Assembly: GCA_963667455.2 (NCBI GenBank)
Contig: CAXXFR010000025.1
Coordinates: 102,729 to 166,728, forward strand
Length of the DNA: 64,000 bases
Direction: 5' to 3'
Source: Bin55 sp963667455
GTDB lineage: Bacteria; Pseudomonadota; Gammaproteobacteria; Pseudomonadales; Azotimanducaceae
The notes beneath the pieces are model-generated. The model saw only the letters and a list, made by a program, of their open reading frames with translations. It was not told the origin of the DNA and ran no database searches. Both the position numbers and the translations under genes were made by a program. Every line of letters begins with the position of its first letter. Position 1 is the stretch's first letter. Below, one piece after another: positions 16,372 to 25,684 of the stretch.

Positions 16372-17364
16372 TCAGCGGTAGGTCAAGTCCTTTGCGCTCT
16401 TCATGCCGTGCGACCCGGGAACAAGAACATCGTATCCGTCCGCTAGTGCATAGCGTGGTGGGAGACAGTCCGCGAAGTAGTTAAGAGCTCCTGCGGGCTG
16501 CCAGTAGCCGATCAGACGACGCATGTCTTCCGACAGAGTCTTTGCAATCTCCGGCGGACACGCCAAGAACTGGTTCTCCTCCTGCGAGAGGAACGACAGG
16601 CTGTAGTCGATGTTCATGCCGACACGTCGTTCGCTGCTCTGGTTCGCACCGGCACCATGTACGGTCCAACCCGTCCACACAAGAACGCTGCCTTTCGGCA
16701 TCACCGCTTGAACAGTCTCGAAGTCAGACTTGTTGTACCAAGTCATGGTTTTCGGGCTTTCCGCGTCCACTACATCTGGCCATCGGTGACTGCCGGGCAC
16801 CACATGTGTCGCACCATTGGCTTCAGTGAAGTCGGTCAAAGCCCACATGGTCTCCACTTGAAGCTCCAGTTCAAGTCCAGCGAAGTTGTGGACCCATAAA
16901 CCATTTCCGCGGTGAACGGGCTGTCGTTCCTGACCGGGACCGACGTCAATGATTTGTGTCAGTCCAAGCCGCCACGGGTAAGTTCCTTCGCCTCGAGGAG
17001 CCTGAATCATCTTCACCGAGTTCCCTTCTCGATACTGCTTTCCAAGCAGTGACTCACACAGAGCAACAACAGCAGGGTGGCCAATGGTCGCGTGCGAGCT
17101 GGGCGAGCGAGCGACCAGCGCACCGACTCGCCGCGAGTGTTCTAGACCATGAAGACCGTGCGGGGTGGATTCGATGAACGGTTCCATTTCCGCCAGAATC
17201 CCATCGACGACGTCATGCGGCACGGCATCTTCAATGATTACGACTCCGTCTCGATTCATCGCATCTAGTGCACTTTCCTGTAGCGACTCGGTCCCGTCGT
17301 TTTTCACGGCATCCGCATAGTTGAGCCGACTGATCGACATCTGGTGCTCTTCTTGCTGCGTCAT
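16372..17364 (-). CDS. Phytanoyl-CoA dioxygenase-like protein with HxG in place of HxD
   Basis: 330 residues, Fe(II)/2-oxoglutarate dioxygenase fold. The metal-binding motif, expected as HxD, reads H151-R152-G153 (in QPVHRGNGLW). The distal His (H236, TVHGAGAN) and the 2-oxoglutarate Arg (R246 or R247, SSERRVGMNIDY) are present, as is the HVVPGSHRW segment usual in this family. An Asp/Glu to Gly/Ala change at this place is the hallmark of Fe/2OG halogenases, where the vacated site takes a halide, but it could also mark an inactive enzyme. ATG at 17364, with an alternative at 17340. Confidence 0.78.
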   Translation of the reverse strand: MTQQEEHQMSISRLNYADAVKNDGTESLQESALDAMNRDGVVIIEDAVPHDVVDGILAEMEPFIESTPHGLHGLEHSRRVGALVARSPSSHATIGHPAVVALCESLLGKQYREGNSVKMIQAPRGEGTYPWRLGLTQIIDVGPGQERQPVHRGNGLWVHNFAGLELELQVETMWALTDFTEANGATHVVPGSHRWPDVVDAESPKTMTWYNKSDFETVQAVMPKGSVLVWTGWTVHGAGANQSSERRVGMNIDYSLSFLSQEENQFLACPPEIAKTLSEDMRRLIGYWQPAGALNYFADCLPPRYALADGYDVLVPGSHGMKSAKDLTYR

Positions 17365-17379
17365 CGGTGCTCGGCAGTC

Positions 17380-18162
17380 CTAGTCGGCGATATCGGCGTA
17401 GACGGGTACGTGGTCGGAAGGCGTCTTCTCTTCCTTCCTGTTTCTGTAGTCACGGTCAATGTGAACATCTAAAGTACGAGAGCGGATTTCGGGGGTTCCG
17501 TAGATCATGTCGATTCGCAAGCCCTGTCCTCGCTCCCAAGATCCTCCTCGATAGTCCCACCACGAGTGCTGGCGGGATCCAGGATTCAGCTCGCGATAGA
17601 GATCGTGGAGATTGAGATCGACGAACTTTCGCAAACTGCTTCTTTCGGGTTCGGTGTGGTACATCTCACCGTCGCCTTCTGCACCACGCCATGTATCTCT
17701 AGTTGACGGAACGATATTGAAATCGCCGCCGATTGCCGATGCGGGATGCTCCTTGGTCAATTCTTCCCAGTATTCGCACAACGAATCGAACCAGCGTAGC
17801 TTCATTTCATAATCGGCATGCTCGGGATTCTTGCCGTTCGGGCAATAGACGCATGTAAAGGTCATTCCGTCCAATTGCGCAGTGATCAATCGTGATCCAT
17901 TGGTCTCTTGCCCCGGCAGTCCGCGGCGGATCACTTCACATGAGACACCGCTTTTCGAGGCGATTCCCACACCGTTCCAGCTCTTTTGCCCGTGAGTTTG
18001 GACTTCGTAACCGAGCTCATTGAAGAATTTGTGGGGGAAAGTCTCGTCTTCTGACTTCAATTCTTGAAATCCGACGATATCCGGCTCTCTTTCCTTGAGC
18101 CAGAGGGCGACAAAATCCAATCTTGCTCGGATGCCGTTGATGTTCCAAATCGCTATACGCAT
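17380..18162 (-). CDS. xthA: Exodeoxyribonuclease III / AP endonuclease
   Basis: 260 residues, repairs abasic sites and trims 3' ends in base excision repair. Motifs of the EEP fold are clear: WNINGIRAR, FQELKSED (metal Glu), CVYCPNG, GGDFNIVP and a closing SDHVP. Usual length. It is separated from the mevalonate genes by about 95 bp and may be expressed on its own. Confidence 0.93.
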   Translation of the reverse strand: MRIAIWNINGIRARLDFVALWLKEREPDIVGFQELKSEDETFPHKFFNELGYEVQTHGQKSWNGVGIASKSGVSCEVIRRGLPGQETNGSRLITAQLDGMTFTCVYCPNGKNPEHADYEMKLRWFDSLCEYWEELTKEHPASAIGGDFNIVPSTRDTWRGAEGDGEMYHTEPERSSLRKFVDLNLHDLYRELNPGSRQHSWWDYRGGSWERGQGLRIDMIYGTPEIRSRTLDVHIDRDYRNRKEEKTPSDHVPVYADIAD

Positions 18163-18258
18163 GAGTTGTCAACCTAAGGAGTTAGTCGATCGGAGGAGTG
18201 CAGGGAATTACAGGCATCGGTCTCTCTCTGCAACAGGTGCAATCGCGGAACTCCGACA

Positions 18259-19227
18259 CTAATATGCCGATCCGACTGTGACACCGTCGTAGTCAATGGC
18301 CGTGTTGATCTCCACGCCCCCCATTCGTTCTACTTGCTGCGACAACCGATCAAGTCCTTCAATGCTCGTCGAAAAGGCTATGCCGATATCGCCTCCGCCC
18401 GCACCCGAAGGTTTGTAGAGAACTCCTTCTCGATTGGCCACCGCCTTCATTGCCCTGTGCTGTGGACCCCAGATTCCAAGCCCTGAAGCATTGTCGATCA
18501 GTTCCTGCACTTCGATGAAATAGCGGAGAGCATCCAGAAAACTGTCCGAACTTTGAACGGATTGAACAACGCGAGTAGAAGCCTCGCGAAATTGCTCCAC
18601 AGAACTTGCTGGTTGGGTCTTAATCCAGTTTTGGAATGATAGTACTCGTCCCTCCGTGTTGGTGCTGACTCCTACGTAGAAGACCCTGAAATTCAGAGAA
18701 GCCGGCATCTTCAGCGGCTTGACCTTTCCCGTTTCAAAGCAAATCACTCCGCCGCAGTAGGATGCGGCAACATCGATTCCACTTCCGCCTGTGCGGAACT
18801 GTTCGTGCAAGGCAAGGGCTCCTTCCATCGAGTGAGACGTCCCAGCCAACTCGCTGGCAGCCGCATACAACGCAACGAGTGAAGCAGCACTCGAGCCAAG
18901 CCCCAATTTCTTGCCAAAACTGTAGAGACCGCGCGTATCCATCGATAGGTCAGCGTGTTCAGGCAAGTCAAACGAGGCATTCAAGCATCTCAACGCATAA
19001 GCCAAGAGATCTTCCGACTTTGAATTCCGAATGGCATCAAGCGAAAGTTCTGCGTTCCACATCGGAGGCTGCGAACGAAACCTCCAACCACCTTCAGAAG
19101 TTACGTCCAATGTGCACGAAGCGCGACGGTCCACCGCGATAACGATGGCTGGAGCTCCCAGTAGTACCGCATAGTCTCCCGACACAACGACCTTGCCGGG
19201 TGCGGAGGCACGGATGCTGTTACTCAA
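18259..19227 (-). CDS. mvaK2: Phosphomevalonate kinase (GHMP family)
   Basis: 322 residues. Phosphorylates mevalonate-5-phosphate in isoprenoid synthesis. The ATP loop is KKLGLGSSAASLVAL; GSGIDVAASYCGG and SGAGGGDIGIAF are features of phosphomevalonate kinases rather than mevalonate kinases. The start is a TTG at 19227 that overlaps the mvaD stop by eight bases; the conserved IRASAPGKVVVSGDYAVL begins four residues later, so no shorter start fits. Translationally coupled to mvaD. No mevalonate kinase, HMG-CoA reductase or synthase is in this window. Confidence 0.87.
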   Translation of the reverse strand: MSNSIRASAPGKVVVSGDYAVLLGAPAIVIAVDRRASCTLDVTSEGGWRFRSQPPMWNAELSLDAIRNSKSEDLLAYALRCLNASFDLPEHADLSMDTRGLYSFGKKLGLGSSAASLVALYAAASELAGTSHSMEGALALHEQFRTGGSGIDVAASYCGGVICFETGKVKPLKMPASLNFRVFYVGVSTNTEGRVLSFQNWIKTQPASSVEQFREASTRVVQSVQSSDSFLDALRYFIEVQELIDNASGLGIWGPQHRAMKAVANREGVLYKPSGAGGGDIGIAFSTSIEGLDRLSQQVERMGGVEINTAIDYDGVTVGSAY

Positions 19228-20164
19228 CTGTGGGCCTACCGCCGACCGAGCTTGTCAGTGTGAACGCAACTCCGGGAGTGTTCTTCAAGTACTCCTCCAC
19301 AGTATCCAACGAATCCGGAGTGCAGAAGGCTTTGAGCTGCGGTCCCGCATCGCTGGTGAAGAAAACCGATACCCCACCCCGCTGCAGTTTCCTTACGGTA
19401 TCAATGCTTGCCATGGTTCCAGCGTTCCAGTAGATGAGCGGAGGCGAACTGGACAGCATCAGAGCGTGCAACTTGCAGCAGCTTCCTTCCGCGATCGCTG
19501 CAAGTTGATCGAAGTCCCGATTCTTGATGGCGTTCAAACACTCTCGATAGTCCGCCTCAGTCGACTCACACCAGCTCTCATAGAAGCCCGACGTCGCCGA
19601 GCTACGCGCCATGCCTTCGGTTGAAGGCACATCTTTTTGACGCGGGTCGGTAACAGCCACTACCACTCGCAAGTCCCAATGATCGCCCGGGTGAAGCTGT
19701 CTGGCCACGCAGCGTTCGCCTTCCGGTACGAGACTGACAAAACCACCATGTGTAGATCTCGCCGCCGAAGCAGACCCTAGACGCGAAAGATCCGACAGAC
19801 AATCCTTGCTCAGCTGCAACCCAAAGGCGGAATCAAGAGCAAGAGTGAGAGCCGCAAACCCAGACGAAGAAGAAGCCAAACCACAACTAGCGGGAAAATT
19901 GCTTTGGGACTCGACTCGCACAGGAGGGATGTCGAATCGCGACCGAACTTGACCTAGCCAACTGAGAATTTTCTGGTCTTCGACCCTTCTGCCATTGAGT
20001 TGAATCGCATCGGCAGAGCTCGCCTCGACCTTCGTTGTCGTAACCAGATCCTCAAGCGTTGCCGAAACCGAAGGAGTCTTCGGTATGTTCAACTCGCCTG
20101 ACTGTTTTCCCCAGTACTTGACCAGCGCAATGTTCGGATGCGCATGGGCGGTGGCCGAGGTCAT
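19220..20164 (-). CDS. mvaD: Mevalonate diphosphate decarboxylase
   Basis: 314 residues, makes isopentenyl diphosphate from mevalonate diphosphate with ATP. Diagnostic segments are NIALVKYWGK, the phosphate loop FPASCGLASSSSGFAAL, RSTHGGFVSLV and FTSDAGPQLKAF with the catalytic Asp. It overlaps the amidase stop (ATGA) upstream and the kinase start downstream, forming an amidase-mvaD-mvaK2 operon. The mevalonate route is uncommon in Gammaproteobacteria, which mostly use the MEP route. Confidence 0.93.
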   Translation of the reverse strand: MTSATAHAHPNIALVKYWGKQSGELNIPKTPSVSATLEDLVTTTKVEASSADAIQLNGRRVEDQKILSWLGQVRSRFDIPPVRVESQSNFPASCGLASSSSGFAALTLALDSAFGLQLSKDCLSDLSRLGSASAARSTHGGFVSLVPEGERCVARQLHPGDHWDLRVVVAVTDPRQKDVPSTEGMARSSATSGFYESWCESTEADYRECLNAIKNRDFDQLAAIAEGSCCKLHALMLSSSPPLIYWNAGTMASIDTVRKLQRGGVSVFFTSDAGPQLKAFCTPDSLDTVEEYLKNTPGVAFTLTSSVGGRPTVE

Positions 20165-21618
20165 CTATAGTTAGGTGGAGCCTCGAACGCAAAGCCCTCT
20201 TGTTCCAACACCTTGGCCGCTCCTATCGTCAAGAGATCGCCAAATTCCGGTCCGATGATCTGAACACCAGCGGGCAATCCGTCCGCCACTGGTCCGGTGG
20301 GAATTACCGTCGAGGGGAGATAAGCGTTCACAGCTATGCCAGCCCAAAACAGTTGACGGAAGTAATTCTGCTCGCCTCCATTGACCGTAATGGTGCGTTC
20401 GCCCATCGGTCGGTGATCATGCTTGAACGCTGTTGTAGCCATGATCGGCGCAATCACGAAGTCATAGTCTCGGAAAAACCGGTACCAATCCCAACGAATA
20501 TGGGTGCGCTCTTCATTGAACTGCACCCAGTCTCGGAAACGAGCAACCGGCGATCGGCGAACACGCGAACTGGGTGAATCGTCAATTTCTCCGTCGCCGA
20601 GTTCTTCTTCCAAGTACTCGATGCGAGACAGATAGTCTTCCAACGGTACTCTGCACGTCATCGTGGCATTCAGCAGACACTGATACGTTGTGTGGCCTTG
20701 ATCGGACGTGAAGTCGGGGCGTGCTTTGTAGTTCACCGTTGCTCCAAGTCCCTTGAGGCAATCTGCCACGGCTTGCACTTGTTGCTTGATGACTTGATCG
20801 ACAGGCGCAATCTCATCGTCAGACCAAATGGCCACCTTCCATTCACTCGGCGGCTTGTCCAGAGTAGGCAGATTTAGCTGCAATCCACGTTGCTGGATTT
20901 CATCCGGCCCCGCCATTACATTGACGGCAACTTCAAGATCGTTCGCCGATCTAGCAAGCGGTCCAATCACCGACAGATCCGACGGAGACAGAATGCCCGG
21001 TGTGGCGTGACCTCGAGGCGGAAGTAGATTCCACGTCGGCTTGTGTCCAAACACCCCACAAAAGTGAGCAGGGTTTCGGATCGAGCCTCCAATGTCCGAA
21101 CCAGTATCGATTCCTGACAATCCGGCAGCCAACGATGCTGCCGATCCGCCCGAAGATCCGCCGGGAATTCGATCCGTATCCCACGGATTGTTCGATGTCC
21201 CATAAATCTCGTTGTAGCTCTGAAAATCGGAGAGACGCAACGGTACATTGGTCTTGCCAAAAATGACCGCCCCAGCTTGCTTCAATCGTTGAACCGAGAG
21301 CGCATCGTAATTCGGAAAGTTGTCTTTCAGTTCCGGAACGCCCCAAGTGCTAGGTGTACCAACGATGTCATAGGACTCCTTGATGGTCATGGGCACGCCG
21401 TGCAACGGCCCAACCTGACCTCCCGATGCGATGGCTTCGTCAGCTTGCTTTGCTGAATCCATTGCTTCGTCTCGCATCTGCCAAATGATCGCGTTCAAGC
21501 TTGGGTTGTATTCATCCACTCTCTTGAAGTAGAACTCGAGCAGTTCCACGCTGGAGATTTCTTTCTCTCGGATCATGCGAGCCAGCGCAACTGCGGATTT
21601 GAATGCCAATTCACTCAT
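20161..21618 (-). CDS. Amidase (amidase-signature family)
   Basis: 485 residues, hydrolyses a carboxamide. The Ser-cisSer-Lys triad is visible: K80 in GVPMTIKES, S155 in IPGGSSGGSAA and S179 in GSDIGGSIRNP. It is not clearly GatA since no gatB or gatC is near; substrate unknown. First gene of the operon with mvaD and mvaK2, which may only reflect shared transcription. GAGGAG lies about eleven bases before the ATG. Confidence 0.88.
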   Translation of the reverse strand: MSELAFKSAVALARMIREKEISSVELLEFYFKRVDEYNPSLNAIIWQMRDEAMDSAKQADEAIASGGQVGPLHGVPMTIKESYDIVGTPSTWGVPELKDNFPNYDALSVQRLKQAGAVIFGKTNVPLRLSDFQSYNEIYGTSNNPWDTDRIPGGSSGGSAASLAAGLSGIDTGSDIGGSIRNPAHFCGVFGHKPTWNLLPPRGHATPGILSPSDLSVIGPLARSANDLEVAVNVMAGPDEIQQRGLQLNLPTLDKPPSEWKVAIWSDDEIAPVDQVIKQQVQAVADCLKGLGATVNYKARPDFTSDQGHTTYQCLLNATMTCRVPLEDYLSRIEYLEEELGDGEIDDSPSSRVRRSPVARFRDWVQFNEERTHIRWDWYRFFRDYDFVIAPIMATTAFKHDHRPMGERTITVNGGEQNYFRQLFWAGIAVNAYLPSTVIPTGPVADGLPAGVQIIGPEFGDLLTIGAAKVLEQEGFAFEAPPNYR

Positions 21619-21716
21619 TTTTGGGTTTGCTCCTCGGTGCTAGGCTTCCTATGTTAATTGTGGACACGGCGCTCATCGACCCCTCTCTTGCGGTTTCTGT
21701 TACATTCCACGCTTAG

Positions 21717-23549
21717 TTGACTGGTGGACTCTTCAGATGGAGTACGCACTTGCTTGAGCGTCTGACCAATCGAGATGAATGGCGGTACATGCGTCTGATG
21801 CATCGTGCCCATCTGCCTCTCGGAATCACTTGGTGGGTATTGCTGGTGGGCCGAGGACTATTGCCAGCTTTGTTCGCCGTTGCAATGGGATTCGTTGTCG
21901 GAGCGGTCGAACGTCAATCCGATCTCATTGGTCCTCTGGTTCTCCTCGGTTCATTCTTCACGCTCGTTCAAGTTCTCGGTCCGTTGCATGTCACCGTAAG
22001 CAAGAACCTTGGAGATCGAGTTGCCTGCCTTCTCAACGACCGGTTGAGCGAGACCTGCGTTGGTCCGGAAGGAATGGGACATCTCGAAAACCCTAAGGCA
22101 ACGAACGACTTGGCCATGGCACGGGATTTCGAACTGGGGATAACGGGACCGCCCCTGTCGATTGCCATGGACTTCATCGCCGCCGGACTGGTTGAATTGG
22201 TGGCCGGAATAGCCGCATGCGTGATCCTTTTCGGCTATGCGTGGTGGGCTCCATTGATATTGGGAGGAGCGTGGATTTCGACCCACTATTTGCTTCGAGA
22301 GAGCGGCGTGTGGCGAGACCGAAACACCGACGAAGTCCGAGGTGCTCAACGACACGCTGACTACGCCTACAAGCTCGCCGTCAATCCTCCCGCTTCAAAG
22401 GAGGTTCGTCTATTCGGACTGGGACCGTGGGTTGTCGATCGCTTTCGACGACATCGACGTCGGCTTCACGACTTGCGCTGGGAGGCAACACGTCTACGAG
22501 AACAGCCCGTTGTTTGGTGTCTCCTTGTCGTGCTCTCCGCCAACGGCCTGGTGTTCAGTGTCATGGCGATGGATGTCGTTGCGGGCACCCTCGGAATGGA
22601 CCGCATGGTCATATTTGCGAGTTTGGCTTTCACGACCAGCATGATCGCGTTCGGCGGACTGTCGTGGGCACTTGACAGCGCATCCGCTCCAGCGGGAGCA
22701 GTTTTTCGACTGCGCTCCACCATGTACGAGGTCGGTTCGCTCAAGAACGGAACCCACTCGTCGTCCAGCGAACCCTCCCAAGAAATTCGATTTCGCGACC
22801 TGAGCTTCGCCTATCCAACTTCAGACGAATTAATTCTGTCCGATCTCAATTTATCCATCGAAGCAGGTTCATCCATTGCAATCGTAGGCCAAAACGGAGC
22901 GGGCAAGACTACGCTCGCCAAACTCCTCTGCAGGCTGTACGACCCCTCCGAAGGCACTATTGAAGTGGACGGAAGGGACATTAGGACATGGGATCTGACG
23001 AGCTGGCGAAGTCGAATCACAGCCGTCTTCCAAGACTTTGCTCGGTACGAATTGTCGCTTCGTCACAACGTCGATCCGACCAAACAGGTAGACGACGAAA
23101 CAGTTCTTAGGGCTCTTGACCAAGCTGGAGCCAGCAATCTCGCCGAATTGGACACCATCTTGAGCAAGGCCTACGCCGGTGGCATCGATCTTTCCGGCGG
23201 TCAGTGGCAACGCATCGCGCTTGCACGTGCACTTTGCGCGGTCTATGCCGGAGCGGGAATCATCTTGCTCGACGAGCCAACAGCTCAGCTCGATGTTCGC
23301 GGAGAAGCGGAAATCTTCGAGCACGTTCTTGAAGAAACCAAGAATGCGACGACGATTCTTATCTCGCATCGCTTCTCCACCGTTCGTAGAGTGGACAAAA
23401 TCTTCGTGCTCGAAGGTGGTCGAGTGATTGAAGCCGGAAGCCACGACGACCTAATGAAACAAGCTGGTCGTTATCGAACCATGTTCGACCTGCAGGCTTC
23501 CCGATTTACCGATGAAGAGGAGGTTGTAGCCTACGATGTCCTCGATTGA
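21717..23549 (+). CDS. ABC exporter half-transporter, subunit 1
   Basis: 610 residues: membrane domain (about 1-330, five to six helices) fused to an ATPase with Walker A GQNGAGKTT, signature LSGGQWQR and Walker B IILLDEPTAQLD. It starts at a TTG (21717) directly after an in-frame TAG; the first in-frame ATG is 24 codons in. The FQDFARYELSLRHNV segment resembles ABC proteins common in actinobacterial peptide or lipid export loci. It overlaps the second subunit by 14 bp, so the two should form a heterodimer. Cargo unknown. Confidence 0.85.
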   Translation: MTGGLFRWSTHLLERLTNRDEWRYMRLMHRAHLPLGITWWVLLVGRGLLPALFAVAMGFVVGAVERQSDLIGPLVLLGSFFTLVQVLGPLHVTVSKNLGDRVACLLNDRLSETCVGPEGMGHLENPKATNDLAMARDFELGITGPPLSIAMDFIAAGLVELVAGIAACVILFGYAWWAPLILGGAWISTHYLLRESGVWRDRNTDEVRGAQRHADYAYKLAVNPPASKEVRLFGLGPWVVDRFRRHRRRLHDLRWEATRLREQPVVWCLLVVLSANGLVFSVMAMDVVAGTLGMDRMVIFASLAFTTSMIAFGGLSWALDSASAPAGAVFRLRSTMYEVGSLKNGTHSSSSEPSQEIRFRDLSFAYPTSDELILSDLNLSIEAGSSIAIVGQNGAGKTTLAKLLCRLYDPSEGTIEVDGRDIRTWDLTSWRSRITAVFQDFARYELSLRHNVDPTKQVDDETVLRALDQAGASNLAELDTILSKAYAGGIDLSGGQWQRIALARALCAVYAGAGIILLDEPTAQLDVRGEAEIFEHVLEETKNATTILISHRFSTVRRVDKIFVLEGGRVIEAGSHDDLMKQAGRYRTMFDLQASRFTDEEEVVAYDVLD

Positions 23550-23571
23550 CACAATGTCCTCAATTGACACG
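23536..23571 (+). repeat. 18-bp tandem repeat at a start codon
   Basis: Two adjacent 18-bp copies (23536-23553 and 23554-23571) differing at two positions. Each copy encodes MSSIDT, so gain or loss of a copy keeps frame and moves the start codon relative to the upstream ribosome site (GAGGAGG at 23517-23523). Confidence 0.85.
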
Positions 23572-25362
23572 ATGCCAGCGGCGTTGCCCGCCATGTGGAG
23601 GGCGTTCAAGCGCGGCTACGAAGCCGAGCCGTGGCTTCTTTCCATCTCGTTGGTATTGACGGTGTGCGCTGCGCTACCTGATGCATTGTTTGCACTGTGG
23701 TTGGTGGCTCTCGCCGTCGGATTACTCGAGAGCAAACCCATTTATGTCTGGATCGGCTCTCTCGGGCTGGGTCTTTCAGCCACGCTGGGCTGGGTGTTGA
23801 AGGTCGTCAAGGATCGCACGCAACGAAGGTTTCGAGATCGAATTGCGATTGCACTCGAGTCCCATGTTGCCCAACTTCAAGCCAGTGTGATTTCGGTCGC
23901 CCACCATGAACACCCGGCGTATCTGGATCGATTGTCGATCCTACGCGAGCAGGTATATGTGCTGGACCACATGTACAGCTCCATGTTTTCCACAGTCGGA
24001 TGGATCATTCGACTGGGGGTTACAGGCGGATTGCTGTTCTCTGTGCATCCTTCGCTGTTGCTTTTGATATTGACCGCGATTCCTACGGTCATCACTTCCA
24101 CAACTCGGCCCGCAACCGAAAGAAAAGTGGAAGAGAAGGCGGCACCGCACCAACGACTGGCGAGACACCTATTCGACATTGCCACAACCGCACCGCCGGG
24201 CAAGGAAGTCAGACTCTCCAACATTGGTGAGCGGGTGGTAAAGGAACGAGCCGATGCCTGGCAACGCTGGTATCAACCCATTGGGCGCACGCGCTGGACT
24301 ACCGCTTGCATTTCCTTTTTGGCATGGGCTTTCTTTGGACTTGGATATGTCGGAGGAATCGTCTACACGGTTTATGTGCTTGCAGCGGGACCAGGAGCAA
24401 CCCTGCTGGTACTTGCCGCGGGATCTCGTCTCGCCGCCTACATCAGTGCAACCGTAGGCGAACTGGGGTTCCTAAGGGGAATCTGGATGGACGGATCCAA
24501 ACGTCTCGCTTGGCTGGAAGACTACTCGGAAGCGATGAGCGCTGGCCGCGATGAACCTGCGCCCGACTCGCTACAGCAAGGAATTAGCTTCGAAAACGTC
24601 TCGTTCAGCTATCCGGGTACAACCGAGTTGGCGTTGGAAAACGTCAACATTCACCTGAAAGCAGGATCGGTGGTCGCTCTTGTGGGTGAAAACGGAGCCG
24701 GTAAGACGACTTTGGTCAAGTTGCTAGCACGTATGTACGAACCTACGTCGGGACGCATCTTGATTGACGGACAGGACCTCGCGACGATGGATCCGGCTGC
24801 TTGGCGAGCAAAACTTGCTGGTGCGTTTCAAGATTTCTTTCGATGGGAACTAATTGCTGATCAAACAGTAGGGGTGGGAGACGAACCTCGAATCGAAGAC
24901 CGATCCGCCGTCACTGAGGCAGTGTCGCGAGCTGGAGCCGAAGATGTCGTCGGTCAGTTGCGTTCCGGACTGGACACTCAGCTAGGACCCACTTGGGACA
25001 ACGGGGTCGAAGTGAGCTTTGGACAGTGGCAGAAGCTCTCGTTAGCCCGCGGATTCATGCGCGATGTACCGTTGCTGCTTATGTTGGACGAGCCCACCGC
25101 AGCGCTGGACGCCGAGACTGAACACGCGTTGTTCGAGAAGTACTCTGGAGCTGCCCGAGGAACCAACCAGAACACCAACGGCGACGACTCGGGTCGGATC
25201 ACCCTGCTTGTCTCGCACCGATTCAGCACCGTTCGAATGGCCGACCACATTGTCGTCCTCGACGGGTCAAGGGTTGTAGAGCACGGCTCGCACGAAGAGC
25301 TGATGGCTGCGAATAATCAGTATGCGGAACTCTACGAAATTCAAGCAAGCTCGTACCGGTGA
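23536..25362 (+). CDS. ABC exporter half-transporter, subunit 2
   Basis: 608 residues, same layout as subunit 1. Walker A is GENGAGKTT and Walker B LLMLDEPTAALD, but the ABC signature is degenerate (VSFGQWQKL instead of LSGGQ), so the two ATP sites of the heterodimer should differ. The first 12 codons are an 18-bp direct repeat (ATGTCCTCGATTGACACA, then the same with two changes), giving three in-phase ATG codons at 23536, 23554 and 23572; the true start is uncertain. Confidence 0.85.
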   Translation: MSSIDTMSSIDTMPAALPAMWRAFKRGYEAEPWLLSISLVLTVCAALPDALFALWLVALAVGLLESKPIYVWIGSLGLGLSATLGWVLKVVKDRTQRRFRDRIAIALESHVAQLQASVISVAHHEHPAYLDRLSILREQVYVLDHMYSSMFSTVGWIIRLGVTGGLLFSVHPSLLLLILTAIPTVITSTTRPATERKVEEKAAPHQRLARHLFDIATTAPPGKEVRLSNIGERVVKERADAWQRWYQPIGRTRWTTACISFLAWAFFGLGYVGGIVYTVYVLAAGPGATLLVLAAGSRLAAYISATVGELGFLRGIWMDGSKRLAWLEDYSEAMSAGRDEPAPDSLQQGISFENVSFSYPGTTELALENVNIHLKAGSVVALVGENGAGKTTLVKLLARMYEPTSGRILIDGQDLATMDPAAWRAKLAGAFQDFFRWELIADQTVGVGDEPRIEDRSAVTEAVSRAGAEDVVGQLRSGLDTQLGPTWDNGVEVSFGQWQKLSLARGFMRDVPLLLMLDEPTAALDAETEHALFEKYSGAARGTNQNTNGDDSGRITLLVSHRFSTVRMADHIVVLDGSRVVEHGSHEELMAANNQYAELYEIQASSYR

Positions 25363-25447
25363 ATCCTGGGTATGGTTGCTGTTGGTTATCGACTATTGCA
25401 ATTCCTTGCATAATTTTTTCCACTCTCGGTGGAACTCTACCCTTCAA

Positions 25448-25684
25448 ATGAAAACAACACTCACTCTGAACGATCAAATTCTTCAGCAAGCCAGAAGTCG
25501 AGCCGCAATGGAGGGTATTACGTTGTCAAGATACGTCGAAGACTCCCTGCGCTCTCGGTTCAAACAAGAAGAAAGGAATGAAGGTTCATTCCGACTGCCA
25601 CTGACAATCGTTCGAGGAGACCGACCACCCAGTGTCGATATTTCTAATCGAGACGCACTCTATAACGTCATCGACGGTTCGTGA
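25448..25684 (+). CDS. VapB-type antitoxin, now without an intact toxin
   Basis: 78 residues. The N-terminal MKTTLTLNDQILQQARSRAA is a ribbon-helix-helix DNA-binding segment (DUF2191 type), and the C-terminal VRGDRPPSVDISNRDALYNV is the toxin-wrapping tail usual in this family. In an intact locus it binds its promoter and neutralises a PIN-domain RNase. The start at 25448 is where family similarity begins; an open frame runs upstream from 25322 but is not homologous. A GTGA overlap leads into a truncated toxin. Confidence 0.8.
   Translation: MKTTLTLNDQILQQARSRAAMEGITLSRYVEDSLRSRFKQEERNEGSFRLPLTIVRGDRPPSVDISNRDALYNVIDGS

Noticed and set aside
25322..25447. Upstream extension of the VapB frame
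   Set aside because: It overlaps the ABC subunit and shows no antitoxin similarity before the Met at 25448.
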